Positions 10,413 to 21,443 of a stretch of 64,000 bases of DNA are shown one piece after another; the first letter of the stretch is position 1, and every line of letters starts with the position of its first letter. The notes under the pieces were generated by a model. The model did not search any database and had not been told where the DNA came from. It worked only from the letters and a program-made list of their open reading frames with translations. Made by a program: the position numbers and the translations under genes. The stretch is from Symbiodinium sp. CCMP2592 (Eukaryota; Sar; Dinophyceae; Suessiales; Symbiodiniaceae): the NCBI GenBank assembly GCA_905221615.1, contig CAJNDT010002035.1, positions 181,501-245,500 of the forward strand, written 5' to 3'.

Positions 10413-10793
10413 TTACAACAGATGACTGCAGCTGTCTCGTCGCCCGTCCTCGTCTTCTGGGCAATGCTTGCGGTAGAAGTGCTCGGCCTCTTGCCGCCGG
10501 GGCAGCTGCAACTTCATCCGGTCCAGCTGTACCAAGAAGCTCGCACGGACCTGTGCCAGGGAGAAAGCGCAAACAAGCCCTGGTAAGTCCCAAGAAGCCG
10601 CACCAGCCGAATGTCGCAGTCCACCAGGTACGCCGCCAGACCCCTCCTGTCGCTCAGGCTGTAGCGCGTCTCCTGGCACCGCCCCGTCCGGAACTCGATT
10701 GTGCTCGAAGGGAGAATGCAAGAGCAAACGAGGCTGCGGAAGCTCTGCTTCGAGTGCCAATGTCCCGTTGCAAACAAGTACCAGCACTGGCAA
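10413..10793 (-). CDS. Possible minus-strand exon, unidentified
   Basis: The 3' part of this 126-codon frame has protein-like, charged composition (FLVQLDRMKLQLPRRQEA, HFYRKHCPEDEDGRR) and ends at a stop at 10413. A second minus frame over 10514-10840 is gene-like further upstream (LSDRRGLAAYLVDCDIRLVR). The two could be one coding region with a frameshift or an intron around 10560-10580. No family was recognised and no start can be fixed. Confidence 0.3.
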   Translation of the reverse strand: MPVLVLVCNGTLALEAELPQPRLLLHSPFEHNRVPDGAVPGDALQPERQEGSGGVPGGLRHSAGAASWDLPGLVCAFSLAQVRASFLVQLDRMKLQLPRRQEAEHFYRKHCPEDEDGRRDSCSHLL

Positions 10794-10802
10794 CTGTGGC
10801 TG

Positions 10803-10966
10803 ACCATAAATATAAATATAAGTATATATAATATATACATATATATATATGTATATTATAAATACAAATATATAAACACATCAATACATAAATATATATA
10901 TGTATATATATATATATATATATACACATATATACGTCTATATATATATATATCTCTCTCTCTGTG
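10803..10966. repeat. AT-rich TATA/ATAC microsatellite ending in (TC)n
   Basis: Imperfect tatatata and tatacata words run into a short tctctctctc tract at about 10952-10961. It sits immediately left of module B. The second module B copy is preceded by a (CT)n tract at 47931. Confidence 0.85.
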
Positions 10967-12731
10967 GTGGACCTCGACACCCTGCTGACTTGAAGTATTG
11001 TCTAAGTATACAAGCTGAAATCCCTCTTGCTCTCCCTCCCCTTCCACGGTCAGGCCTGCGTATCAGCCATGATGCGTATTGAGCTTCTGCACCAATGTTT
11101 TGCAGGAGGCTTTGGAGCCGAAAGGAGCCACACATGACATCGTCAGGAATACATGATAAGGGATCCGTCAATACAAGACGTGACGACAACAAAACAAAAC
11201 TAAATCAGCATCGCTAGTAGACCGCAATGACTCGAAACGTTCACACCGAGTGCTCCACACAAGATCACACAAGGAAGGCTGCGATTTGGAGCCATGAGAG
11301 CTGAGGATCATCTCAGCGATTCGTGTGAGGGTGAGGATGTGAAAATGCACGGACGACAAGAGCGGGCATTACAGCGGTCTCCCAGGCCAACATTAGAGAC
11401 CCTAATTTTGGAATGTATCCATAGAATGGGATCGTGAGGGATTGTATCAGTACTGTTTAGTGAGACCTCTGTCCTAGCCACCAGAACTCATTCTTCAACT
11501 CCTACATATTCAATACATCAAGTCTGGTCGGATCGCAGAGTCAGGCCCCCCGCCCTGCCGCTCAACTCCGCCTGTGTACTTAGCCAAGCTCGGCGCTCGT
11601 AAAGCTTTCGACTCTGTCGTGCGATACCCCAGCGCCGTCCTTGCTTGATATTGTTTTGATTACGGTGCCTTGGGAAAACAGAGCTTTGACATCGACATGC
11701 AGATGTCTGTGGTTGAGAACCTGCTGCTCCACGGCGCATGAAGACGAGGAAAAAGACCATGACATGCTTATCATGTGCTTGTAATCTTTCCAGCACAACA
11801 TATACGAGTATAGTGTCTGTTAGAATTGTTAGAACTACTATAGACGCCGTTTTGGGGTTTCGGGTTTGGCTAGGCCAAACACAGTCCACACTGGTTGTAT
11901 CATGATAGATGGGGCATGTGCGTCCAAGGAAAAACTGCCGAACCAGCCTACCACGCTAATGGGAACAGACTAGTGTGCGTGGGCATCCTTCAACGTCGCC
12001 AACAAAAGCAGCAGTACATGCTGCCAGAGAAAGCCCGCTTGGTGACAGATGTCGCCCCCAGCTCTTACCCTTTCCACAAGCCGCTCTACCCCCTGTCCCA
12101 ACCACACAAATATTTTCATGGCTCAACGGGCATGGCGCAGCAGCTCCAGATGGAGCATGGCTTCCGTGGGCAAGGTGCTTTTTGCTGGGTCACTTGCAAC
12201 AGCAAGCCTCTAATAGCACCCGTCCTGCAACTGTTTCCCGTGCTAGTTGTTCCAGCTACCGCTCCCCTCCTGTTGATGCATCGGTCAGTACCGTTTTTGT
12301 CCGCGCTGCCGACTTGTACGAAGCACGTGGATTTAAATGTGGGTGAACAGACTCCCAAGTCACCAGTCCGCAGCACGACCTGGGCAGCCAGGGTGTCGGG
12401 TCTCCGGGGAGTGGCAAGTCGGGAAGGTTGGCTCCCACCTTCACCATATGCTACGATATGCTGTTTGGTGTTTAGGGTTGGCTTAGGGCTTCTACATTAG
12501 ACAGTTGCCTTCTTTCAGCAGCCTCCTGCTGAACAGCTGGGACCTGTGCCCTTGCGACGCGAAGAATTCTGGCACCGCACGCCGCCTGTGTTGCTGGGCT
12601 TTCGAAAGGGTTTTATCGGGCTTGAGGCGTAGGATTCGGGTTCATGGGACCCTGAATGATAATTGGTTTTCCAGCAAGTGGAGCAAGGCGGGCCGGCAAT
12701 GCTTCAGCTTCTTGGTTCTCCCACTGGGGAT

Positions 12732-12860
12732 AGGAAAAGGGATCAACAAGGGTTCTGTAATGTTGGGGGTAAGGGAGGGCTCAAGATGACTTAGGACAGG
12801 AAAAGGGATCAACAAGGGTTCTGTAATGTTGGGGGTAAGGGAGGGCTCAAGATGACTTAG
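12732..12860. repeat. Perfect tandem duplication, 66-bp period
   Basis: The 66-bp unit beginning aggaaaagggatcaac is present nearly twice with no substitution in the overlap. The identity implies a very recent event. It is absent from the module B copy at 48-50.8 kb. Confidence 0.9.
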
Positions 12861-13084
12861 AATTGGGATACAGTTTTTGACTGTGCTGCTATTTTGAAAA
12901 CTATGCAGCTTCGGCTAGAGACTCTTCGCTTCTCCATCGTTCGGAAGCTTTTAGGTATGATGTCTCCTCCGCAGTATGGATCTAGGAAGCAGACCTGCAG
13001 GGCTCGAGCAAATCCAGAAACGGCCGCCAGGTTCCAAAGGCTTGCAATAGACCCTCCGAGCACATGCGGAAGGAGTAGCTCAGG

Positions 13085-13321
13085 ATGTCGAAACTAGCCA
13101 TCACTTCGCAAGGAGATGTACCATCATCTTCTTTGCGTGGGTCATCTCCAGCAACATCAGCAGCAGCCATCATCTACACTCTCGTCCCCACACCCATCAT
13201 CTCCCACGTATCCCACGCTCATCATTTTAGCATGCACATCCAGCAAATCGGAGAGCTACATGACAGCTCGGCATCCTTTGGAACTTCCGGGGCCCCTGCG
13301 ACAGCACATCCTGAAGCCTAA
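13085..13321 (+). CDS. Possible exon with conserved TSQxDVPSSSL peptide
   Basis: The frame begins with ATG and runs 78 codons. Its first about 45 residues align with a + frame at about 50465-50600 in the second module B copy: LA-x-TSQ-x-DVPSSSL, then AA-II-x-TL. Within the aligned part the two visible length differences are 6 bp each and keep the frame. Several codon differences are synonymous (cta/tta, tca/tcg, atc/att, act/acc). This pattern fits past selection on a protein. The function is unknown and the Ile-rich part overlaps a CATC triplet tract. Confidence 0.3.
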   Translation: MSKLAITSQGDVPSSSLRGSSPATSAAAIIYTLVPTPIISHVSHAHHFSMHIQQIGELHDSSASFGTSGAPATAHPEA

Positions 13322-13420
13322 GCGGGTTTACGGGCTGCAGGACTGAAGAAAGGCTGAAGGTTGTGCTGCACGGATCAAGATCAAACACTGTGTTCGATTC
13401 ATTCGAGGTTGCTGGTGCTT

Positions 13421-13658
13421 CTCTGAGTGAGCTATGCAGGCCGTAATTTGCTAAAGGTGTGGGCTTATGGCTTCGTGTTTGGGGTTTACGATCAAGAAAT
13501 TTAACACATTCCATCCCACGCAATAGTCCCCTCTCAACCCTAACCCCAAACGGTTTGTTTTACTTGAACTACCTAAACCATGTGCCCTTTGCCTTGTGCC
13601 TGCACCCCAAGCCTTAAATCCTGAACCCCCCCCCCAGAAACCCTGACAACAAACCACG
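13421..13658 (-). repeat. Spacer with CCCTAAACC-like words and a poly-C run
   Basis: Telomere-like C-rich words occur between about 13525 and 13645, including an uninterrupted run of C near 13627. No gene is supported. Confidence 0.45.
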
Positions 13659-14569
13659 ATCTTTCTGACATGGTTCCCGACAGAATCTTGTGTTATGGGG
13701 TTGAAAGTATCAGATACCACGCGTCCGAAGCACGCTGTAAGTCCCGAACCCTACACCCAGCCTCAGACGAACCCCAAGAGAATAGGTAAATCCAACTTTC
13801 CCCAATCTCTTCCTTATTGCACAGTAGAGAGAAGCCACCTGTTCAATCCGTTTAAGGCTGCTCTACAACTCTACTATAAAGCACAGTATGGTGTGTACAA
13901 CAATATTTTGCACTCGTATCCCACCGTTTCCGGTGGCTGGGCACTCAAAACGCCGGCGGTAAGGCAACGCATCTGTATAAACTACTTCCTGTGCTACGGC
14001 GGCAGGTGTTGCGCTCACGGGTCGTCGATGTATCGTGTGATTAAACGCTACTCCAGAGCCCGTACTAGAACAGAACCGAAACGCCGCGGTTTGAAGCCCT
14101 GGTCCGTTGCCCCTGAACTCTTGGAGCCCAGATCTTCTCAGGCTCTGGCTAGTTACGCATAGTCGCCAGCACCACCGCCTCAATTACACACTTGGAGCAA
14201 AGCCACATCTCTTGCGCAAACATGCTCGTGCGACACGAGAATACCGTATTGCCATAGTGCTATGATGCAGGCCATAGTGCTGCAATAAGGCTGCAATACT
14301 AGATACAAGCCCGCACCTCCTGAATCGTGGCTTTTGATCTGCTGTTCGCTCCAAGACTCAAGGTTGTTGCGTTTGAGGGAGACTTCGGTGTTATAGCTTG
14401 TTGTGTTGTTGTGTTCAATTCATCCTGGGCTACAGGGATTTCAACTTTTATGGGTTTAAGCGTGAAATCTGTTCTCAGATTCTAATCCTTATAAGGGTTC
14501 CCAATTATAAGGTAGGGGGTGCTATGGCTGGGGAGTCGCAACACCCTTTCGACCTACCGAAAAACTCAG

Positions 14570-14660
14570 AATCCTAAACCCTCAGCCCCACCGCACGACC
14601 ACGGCCAGCAGCATGTCACAATACCCTTCAAATCCTGAAACTCTAAACCCTGGGCCACGT
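14570..14660 (-). repeat. Short CCCTAAACC-like tract inside S1
   Basis: Words such as cctaaaccctcag and ctaaaccctggg are in the C-rich orientation. The tract is present in both S1 copies. Confidence 0.5.
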
Positions 14661-15409
14661 TTATGCAAGGTACAAGATATGAGGGCAGTGGTTGAGTTGC
14701 CCTTTCAGCGTGCTCTGGGGCAAACGAGCATTGATGTTCTACGTTACTAGGCAACATCTAAAATTCCAGTGTTTCTGGTACCCCACGCTACCCGCCTATC
14801 TCCCGATGACTCGTAAGGTTCACGCACATCTCCCTTGGCTGAGGCCCACGGCAATGGCGGTACTGGACTGGCCCTGCGCTTGCGCTGCAGGTTGGCAGAC
14901 GGTGCGTTATGTAAGTTTGTTTGCTACAATACACTAACGCATCCTAAAGTATGCTCTAGTATAGTTTAATAGTGTATTCTAGGATGTGATAGCATGGCCT
15001 AGTATACTATAGTCTACCGTACACTACAGCTTGGCTCCCGTGGCCCCGCCGAGACTGCTTAGCCTGCACTCTTGTCTACAATACACTACAGTCTAGCGAA
15101 CGCTAGGGTATGCTGTAGTATACCAGTATATTGAAGCCATGTGCAGTGCACGCAGCGCAAGTGCAGGGGCGACAAGGAGGCGATACGAGATCCGCGCGGG
15201 AAGCTTGCGGGTCAGAGGCTGTCAGAGGAACATACCTAGGCGGGTAACGTGGGGTAGGGTTTAGGAGGTGTAGGGTCCTAAGTTCGAACCGGATAGGGTC
15301 CTTGTTCGCGAGTTCTGCGGTTCTAAGGCCCTACTCGCCTTGGAGGCCTCAAAGGCCCACTAAGGCCGGGATGGCCGGGCTCCGTTTCAAGCACATGGGG
15401 GCTCAAGCA

Positions 15410-15960
15410 AGCACGCCAGCCAACCCTGCCTCGGACGACAGTACGTGCAAAAACTTTAAACAAAAAACTTCATGAACAAATGGACTGCAACTCTGCTGGG
15501 ATTACCGGCGAGCTCTGCAGATGCAGTGATGGAGATGTCCGCCGTCAGCAACACAGCGACGGCACGATTGGAGCTGTGGGGATACTTAAGGCTTCCGTCA
15601 CACAACTGCGCATCTGTGAATAAATAGCAAGCTCCATGGAGCAAACATGTGCTCAAGACGGGCAACATGCTGGCTTGTATCGGCCCCCGCCTCTCCTACG
15701 ACTTGAGAAGCTGCACCAACTCGACTCGAATGCATTGGCATGTAATCCCCATGTGCCGTTACACCGTTACCCGCACAACTCACTACAGACAGGCACGCAG
15801 AGACATGGATCACCGAAGGTATCGCCCTTGATGTATTTCTGTCTTGACTCTCCATTCATCGTATAGTCGTTCGTTCCCTGGCTGCTTGTTGACTTGATTC
15901 TCTACGTAACTACTAATTATTATGCGGTTATGCTGTACTCACTCGCTCAATCAAACATGT
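15410..15960. repeat. Dispersed module A, copy 2 (inside S1)
   Basis: Related to 3590-4670 and 50985-52105 by ctcctacgacttgagaagct, acccgcacaac and gcacgattgga words. On the minus strand a frame over 15456-15668 reads SNRAVAVLL then DISITASA, matching the frame at 51062-51244. The (CATA)n found in the long copies is replaced here by a (CA)n tract. Confidence 0.8.
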
Positions 15961-15966
15961 GCGACC

Positions 15967-15999
<33 letters not shown>

Positions 16000-16047
16000 G
16001 CACGCGCACGCACACGCACACGCACACGCACACGCACACGCACACGC

Positions 16048-16111
<64 letters not shown>

Positions 16112-16228
16112 GTGTGCGCCACCCACACACAACCACGCACCACCCACACACCACCCACACACCACCCACACATAACCCACACACAAAAACACACATACAC
16201 ACACACACACACACACACATAGACACAC
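15967..16228. repeat. (CA)n/(CG-CA) microsatellite, copy 1
   Basis: About 260 bp of CA dinucleotides with cacgca and caccca interruptions. The long His-Thr or Cys-Val open frames on the two strands are artefacts of this repeat. The S1 duplicate at 62414-62646 is shorter. Confidence 0.97.
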
Positions 16229-16399
16229 CGCAGTGGTGCCCTACGAAAGCCTGAGCCAGAAACCCAAACCTGAACCCTGAAAGGGTCAGGGGTCAGGCTT
16301 TGGGGTTTAGGCGCCCGCTGCCGAAGAACGCACTGCAGTTGTTTCTCGTGCTGCCAGTTCCGGCGCTTCGCGGACAGCTGCAACCACCTTCAAACGGAC

Positions 16400-16436
16400 G
16401 TGGCTGCCGAAGCGACTGCCACCGAAGCGACTGCCA
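16400..16436 (+). repeat. 15-bp tandem duplication
   Basis: The 15-mer ccgaagcgactgcca occurs twice in a row. It is also present in the S1 copy at 62816-62852. Confidence 0.85.
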
Positions 16437-17584
16437 CAGGGTGGCCGGTTTCAGGCAATTGCGAGTGAAAGCGACCTGTTCATGCCGTCACTTGCCCGAA
16501 AAATCGTATGCTCAAGAAAATCGAGCACGCGAGTCGCCCGACTATTGCAGATTACAGGTGTCCCTCTCGTGCTAACGGCTACATGGAGAAACCTTCGATC
16601 CTAAAGCAAAGCCTTGCGGTTTACTTGTCTCAGCACTGCCCCAGGCGACCCCGTACCGGAAAACTATGTACAGCGCCGACGCGAGGTGGGACTAACTAGT
16701 GGCAAACAAATTCAAAGGCAGTGACACATTCTGTGAGATATCAGACACTCCGCACCTCACGTCTTTCAAAGGTTGCCATATTATGATGATGCCACGGCGA
16801 CTTTTTCCATGGCAACGAGGCCGCGCGCCTCGCAAACCCGGCACACACTTAAAGCATGCCTGATCGAAATGGAGCCCCTCACCCAAACAGGGGAGCAGAA
16901 TCTGAAGAAACGTGCCGACTGCCACAGTCAGGACCCATTATATTTCACAGCGAGATCGCCTGCCTGTCATGGGACACGAAGGTCTTTACCCTGACTGCAC
17001 CGCAGCTGCAGCTTGCTATATCTTACATAGGTTGCGCCGACTCATCAGCTTCATCCAAAGTCGTCAGCTACATGACAGCTCTGCAACTGGAGAAGTAGGA
17101 TAGGCTGATGGCTGCGCTCTCAAACAAGGCCAAGCGCCTTGGTGCAACCACCTTCAAACAGACGTAGCACCGCTAAAGCATAGCTTCGAATCGGCGAAAC
17201 CAGGCAGCTGTGGCAGGTACTGGGGGTGAGGCAACCTGTTGATGCCTCCACCTTCCTTGGAACCCTGTGCTGGAGAGCATCGAGGTATTGGCGACCACAG
17301 GTGTCCCCTCTCTCGCTGTCAGCTACATGGAAACTGCAAGAGGCTTGATGTGAGGGCCGTAACGATTAGAGTGGGGCTTGAGGGTAAATTAGAATCAGAA
17401 TGTGAAGCTGCAAGGACGATAACGGGATAAAGCTATCAAGTCAGTATTCTGACCCCTACACTACTGAACTTCTTAGGGCAACGTGATACGTTGCCTATGC
17501 GCAAGGTATTTCTGAATGCGCGTGCATACGATGAGTGGGTGGCTGTAGAGGCATTCGTGCTCGAGTCGTGCGACAGCTAGGTGC

Positions 17585-18029
17585 GATACAGCCCGAGAGA
17601 CTAGTTCAGATGGAGGCCTTGTGGTTGTTCGATCCGGGTTTCACAATTCAAGTTGAAAAGATGTCTGAGCCCTGCAAAAGATGGGCCCCCGTAGTTTCCA
17701 GACAGCTTGTTCAACAAGCTGCACTGCGTCGGATCTGCAAGTCCTGCACCGGCCATCCCTCCTGTCACACACGAGGGCTTCGGCTCACTGCGAGCCTTGA
17801 GGGGTAAAGGTCATCTGAAGGGCCCATGTACCAAGCTGTTTTGAGAACGTGGCCATAAACTAACTGCACCTGAGCCCTTTCAAGTACAAGAACTGAACTA
17901 CAGGATCACGTGTCGGGTCTAGGATATTTAGGCGATGAGGGTTTAGGGGCTTAAGGATCGAGGCTCCGTGCGGCGATCCTGCGACAATTGAAAATGGGCA
18001 CTCTGCTCGTGCTGGCGTTGCTGAAGGAG
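17585..18029. other. Unassigned sequence beyond the known S1 end
   Basis: The window stops before showing whether this segment is duplicated. A + frame at 17535-17807 (90 codons, mixed composition) has no ATG support or recognised domain. Short TTTAGGG-like words lie near 17935-17955. Confidence 0.3.
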
Positions 18030-18375
18030 AGGTGTACGAGGCCACTGTGGCCGACGACCATCAAGCCAGCTTCTCTATCACCATCAGCATCATCCTCATC
18101 CACCATGGTAAGTGCCATCACGCAGAATGCTCTACACATATAACAGCCGCTAAACGCCGTCGGATTAAGTCAGTCAAAACTGTTGCACACCGCAGGCTAT
18201 GCTCTAGAGCTCGACAAGTTTCTGGAACGGTCGGCAGAGGCAGTGGTGATGATGGTAGCAGAAAGTGTGCAAGAAGAAAACAGTCGTGGTCGACGGCTTC
18301 GTCGTCGTCGTCGTCACCGCCTGTCTCGCAGTAGCAGAACCAGCAGCAAAAGTCGTAGCAGGACCATGTGCGAAA
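18030..18375. repeat. ATC/GTC/GCA triplet-rich island
   Basis: Trinucleotide-biased sequence includes a tract at 18290-18320 (cgtcgtcgtcgtcg). Low-complexity Arg, Val or Asp frames follow from it. No gene is supported. Confidence 0.6.
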
Positions 18376-19394
18376 TCTACTTTTAACCCACCGAACCACA
18401 AAAAGCTAAGCATGTCCTTGCACTCCGAAAAGCGAAGAACCAGGCTCCTTCACGCAGAATTCTCGGAAGTCAGCATACACCGACAGCAACCTCGAGGCAT
18501 TTTCGGGTCTAGGGTTAAGGTTTAGGGTTCTCCTAATGGTCCAACTGGCAAGCGGTTTTAACTTGGCGCAACATCCATGCCTAGGTGGCATGTCTCTGGT
18601 CACGTGAGTCAGCTCAGCATCGAGATGGCCTAAACTCATGTCTGTATGTTTCGAGTCCAAACTAAACAAGGCTATGTATGGTCACAAAACAATAGAAGCA
18701 CAAAGCCGTCATGCCGACAAAAAGCCATCAGAATGACAGCTCTACAATTGCAGATAACTACGGCAGATTTTTAGTAGTTACAGCAATATTAAGGAACCCT
18801 AAGAAATAATATTGATAGCTATCTCCCTGGGCTTCACCTTTGCGCTTGCGCCCTTAGAACAAAACGTGATCATCATACCGTTCAATACAAGCAGAAAAAA
18901 CACTAAGGCTAGACTCCATATAGATCCCTTGAAGAACCCCGCCCTCCCCTCGAAACTTGGTCGCCGGCAGCTCCTCAATGAGCTGCACCGCCTTCGCGTG
19001 ATGTCGCTCGGAGGGCCTGGGTCGGCTTGGCTTTAGGGTTGAGGATCGGACAAAACCCCCAAGTAGCCTTTAGCAGAGCCGTTATGGTCCGTAAAAATGG
19101 GTATTTAGGGAATAGAAGGCAGTAGGGGTTAAGGGTCGAGGGTCGAGGGTTCAGGACTTCGGCTTCAGGGCTGAGGCTTAGGTTAAGACGTCCTACGCGG
19201 TGCTAGAAGGATTTGGTAAGGCTTGTATGGGCGGGAGTCTAGAAGGCGAGGCAAAAGTAAGGATTTGATGAGGCTGCAATAGCAAACTCCACAGGCTGCT
19301 ATAAGGATTCGCTACGGCTTTTGCAGGATAAGAAAAGGCTGGTCATAAGGATTTCATGTGGCTTTTGCATATAAATATCTGAATAAGAACAATC
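18376..19394. other. Unassigned spacer
   Basis: A short TTTAGGG tract lies at 18505-18530 and (GGGTCGA)-like words near 19125-19150. The phrase aaggaacccta near 18790 recalls the foldback family at 34594. No gene is supported. Confidence 0.4.
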
Positions 19395-19725
19395 ATATAT
19401 ATATATATACACACACACATGCTTGTATGTCTATACATAGGGATATAGGGATACAGACAAAGATATGGATATGGGTTTTGATATAGATATAGACACAGGT
19501 TCAGGTTTAGGTATAGATATACATGCAAAGACAGCTGTGCGCGCGTATACGTGTAAATGTATAAGTACGTGTGCGCATGTGTATTTACGCACACATGTAC
19601 CTTTTGCTACAGACCATACATGTACATGGACATGTGCGTAGCTGTACATATGTCCGTGTCTGTGTCTGTGCAGGTGTGTGAATGCCCGTGCGTATGTGTC
19701 AATGCCTGCATGTGTGCATGTTTCA
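19395..19725. repeat. (TA)n/(CA)n microsatellite and degenerate GATATA/TGTGCG words
   Basis: A (TA)n then (AC)n tract at 19395-19420 is followed by degenerate gatatagatata and gtgtgcgtatgtg words. Cys/Val-rich and Tyr-rich open frames here are artefacts. Confidence 0.7.
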
Positions 19726-19959
19726 AGAAGAAAAGGCAGTCTAACACGACCACAGTCTACAGAGCAACATAATAACATCTCATTTTCGTCCTCATAATTA
19801 TCGTCATAATGGCATTCATATGATGATGCAGTAACATAGTAATATCTCCGTATAGTCCTCAATATAGTAGCACTTCGAAGTGGCATGGCGAGTTCGCGAG
19901 CCGAGGAGGGGACGAGCTTACACACAGCATCAGGGGATCTGAAGACTCCTGGCGGTGAT

Positions 19960-20005
19960 TAGGTTCAAAGTTTAGGGTTTTAGGGTTTAGGGGCTCAGGG
20001 AGTTC
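19960..20005 (+). repeat. TTTAGGG tract
   Basis: Three close TTTAGGG-like words occur in G-rich orientation. Confidence 0.6.
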
Positions 20006-20149
20006 TAGGTGTCTTGCAAGGGCTCTACAAGTCTAACTACAAGCGTTCAAAAAGTGGGTAGTGGTTTCAGGATTGCTTTCTCGGGTTGACGAGTAGTAAT
20101 TCGTCAACTCGGTAAAAGTATATTCGCCGCAAGAAACCTCATGATGATT

Positions 20150-20690
20150 TCTTGTGCTCCCAGCATCAGCCCACACCAGCGCTCCACCCCAACCAAAGTC
20201 GTCACCATCGTCACGATCTCCATTTCCATCTCCACCACATTCATCAACCTGCCTTCTGCTTTATCATCGTCATCGTAGCCGTGGGCATCTTCATCCCCGT
20301 CATCTTAATCATCATCAACCACACTAACATCAACAACATGGCAACCGCAAACGCAATATTGTCAAACAACGCAGGTGAAATCGTAGCTACAGCAGCAGCA
20401 ATGCTGATGGTGGTGCTAGTGGTGGTGGTGGTGGTGGTGGCGGTAGCAGTGGTAGTTTTGGCAGTATTACTTGTAACATCAGCAGCAGCAGCAGCAGCAG
20501 TACTACTAGGAGCAGTACTAGTACAGTAGCAGTAGGCACAGTCATAGTCGTGGACGCCGGCTTCGTAGTAGATGTAGCAGGTAGCAGTTGTGGCAAAAGC
20601 GAAAATTAGTGGTCATGATAGAGGTTCGGGCAGCCCCGGTAGTGGCAGTGGCAACGTTGCTAGTAAGTAGTCGTAGTAGTGGTAGTAGTA

Positions 20691-20754
<64 letters not shown>

Positions 20755-20760
20755 TGTAGT
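20150..20760. repeat. Triplet island: (ATC)n, (GTG)n, (AGC)n and (AGT)n
   Basis: Successive trinucleotide tracts are visible: gtggtggtggtgg near 20420, agcagcagcagcagc near 20490, and a nearly pure (AGT)n from about 20692 to 20750. Ser-rich, Val-rich and Ala-rich frames are artefacts. Confidence 0.9.
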
Positions 20761-20904
20761 ACGTCGTGGCAGTGGAATTATGGTACAGCATAAAATATAG
20801 TAGCACTACCTAAACCTTCTGCCACAGAACTCCGAACCCCATGCCCTTCTGCAGTTGACATCGCAGACCCAGCAAATAAACCCCAAACACGAACCGATCC
20901 GAAA

Positions 20905-20945
20905 ACCTTATACCCTTAAACCCTAGAAGCCCTAAGCCCTACAAC
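20905..20945 (-). repeat. CCCTAAA-like tract
   Basis: C-rich telomere-like words lie directly left of the foldback at 20955-21050. Confidence 0.55.
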
Positions 20946-20954
20946 CTACCTTTT

Positions 20955-21050
20955 GTCTCGATTGTAGTTCCTTTTTTTGGTTGACCAGAAACTCTATTAT
21001 AGGATCCTAACCATAAAATTGGTTAACAAAAAAGGAACTACAATGGAGAC
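20955..21050. mobile_element. MITE-like foldback element, 96 bp
   Basis: The left arm gtctcgattgtagttcc..ggttgacc pairs with the right arm ggttaac..ggaactacaatggagac over about 31 bp with few mismatches. The loop is about 35 bp. There is no ORF. It is flanked by CCCTAAA-like words on the left and TTTAGGG-like words from about 21215. Confidence 0.7.
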
Positions 21051-21214
21051 TGTAGGTACAACTTAAAACCCTACACAACCCAAACCTCAATCCGAGCTCC
21101 TCTCGGTTTGGTCCCTCCAGGAACCAGGAGCCCTTGCCGCGGAGTCGGAGTCGGCAGCCTGTTCGGAAGAGTCGGTTTTATTCTTCTTTGGTGGTTCATT
21201 GGCACATTGGGGTT

Positions 21215-21310
21215 TGGGTTTAGGATGGTTTAGGCTTTAGGGTTTGGGGGGGTCCTTGGGGTTTGGGGCTTTGCAATGAGGTTTAAGCAGTTTAGGCTTT
21301 AGGATCGAGT
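21215..21310 (+). repeat. TTTAGGG-like tract
   Basis: G-rich ggtttagg/gctttagg words with a run of G at 21247-21252. Confidence 0.55.
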
Positions 21311-21443
21311 TCTTTCTTCACTGTTGTGACTTTTCTGCGGGGCTTCTGGTGGCTGCAACTGCTCCTCACATAAGTACCAGGCTACCGGGAACAGACAGGC
21401 GTCTGCTCGCACGGGCTCTTCTTCCAGCACGTCTCAACCCACG

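Larger units (their letters stand above)
10995..13420. repeat. Module B, copy 1
   Basis: Collinear with 48010-50760 and in part with 41925-43330. Anchors shared with the second copy include ctccctccccttccacggtc, ctttcggctc, cagatgt...cacatgaagac-like words, tgctgccagagaaagcccgc, agtcaccagtccgcagcacg, aaatccagaaacggccgcca and cttcgcaa.gagatgtacca. Divergence is moderate with many frame-changing indels in the first 1.5 kb. The 201-codon + frame at 11895-12500 is therefore not conserved and is unlikely to be coding. Confidence 0.8.
13659..17584. repeat. Large duplication S1, copy 1 (modules C, A and right arm)
   Basis: It aligns with 60122-64000. From about 14190 onward I found only five substitutions (14336, 15013, 16403, 16967, 17045), an 8-bp and a 2-bp indel near 15870-15915, and CA-repeat length differences. 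From 13659 to about 14189 there are about 40 differences plus a 12-bp indel. It contains module C (to about 15130), module A (15410-15960) and a unique-looking right arm. All open frames appear in both copies simply because the DNA is copied, so they carry no coding evidence. Confidence 0.95.

Noticed and set aside
11895-12500. 201-codon + frame in module B as a gene
   Set aside because: The matching parts of the other module B copies contain indels that change the frame, so the conservation is at DNA level only.
15243-15300. tRNA-like GTTCGAACC near a telomere-like tract
   Set aside because: No A box or paired acceptor stem could be found around it.
15922-16254. His/Thr-rich and Cys/Val-rich open frames up to 151 codons (also at 62297-62799)
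   Set aside because: They are translations of the (CA)n microsatellite, open in nearly every frame on both strands.
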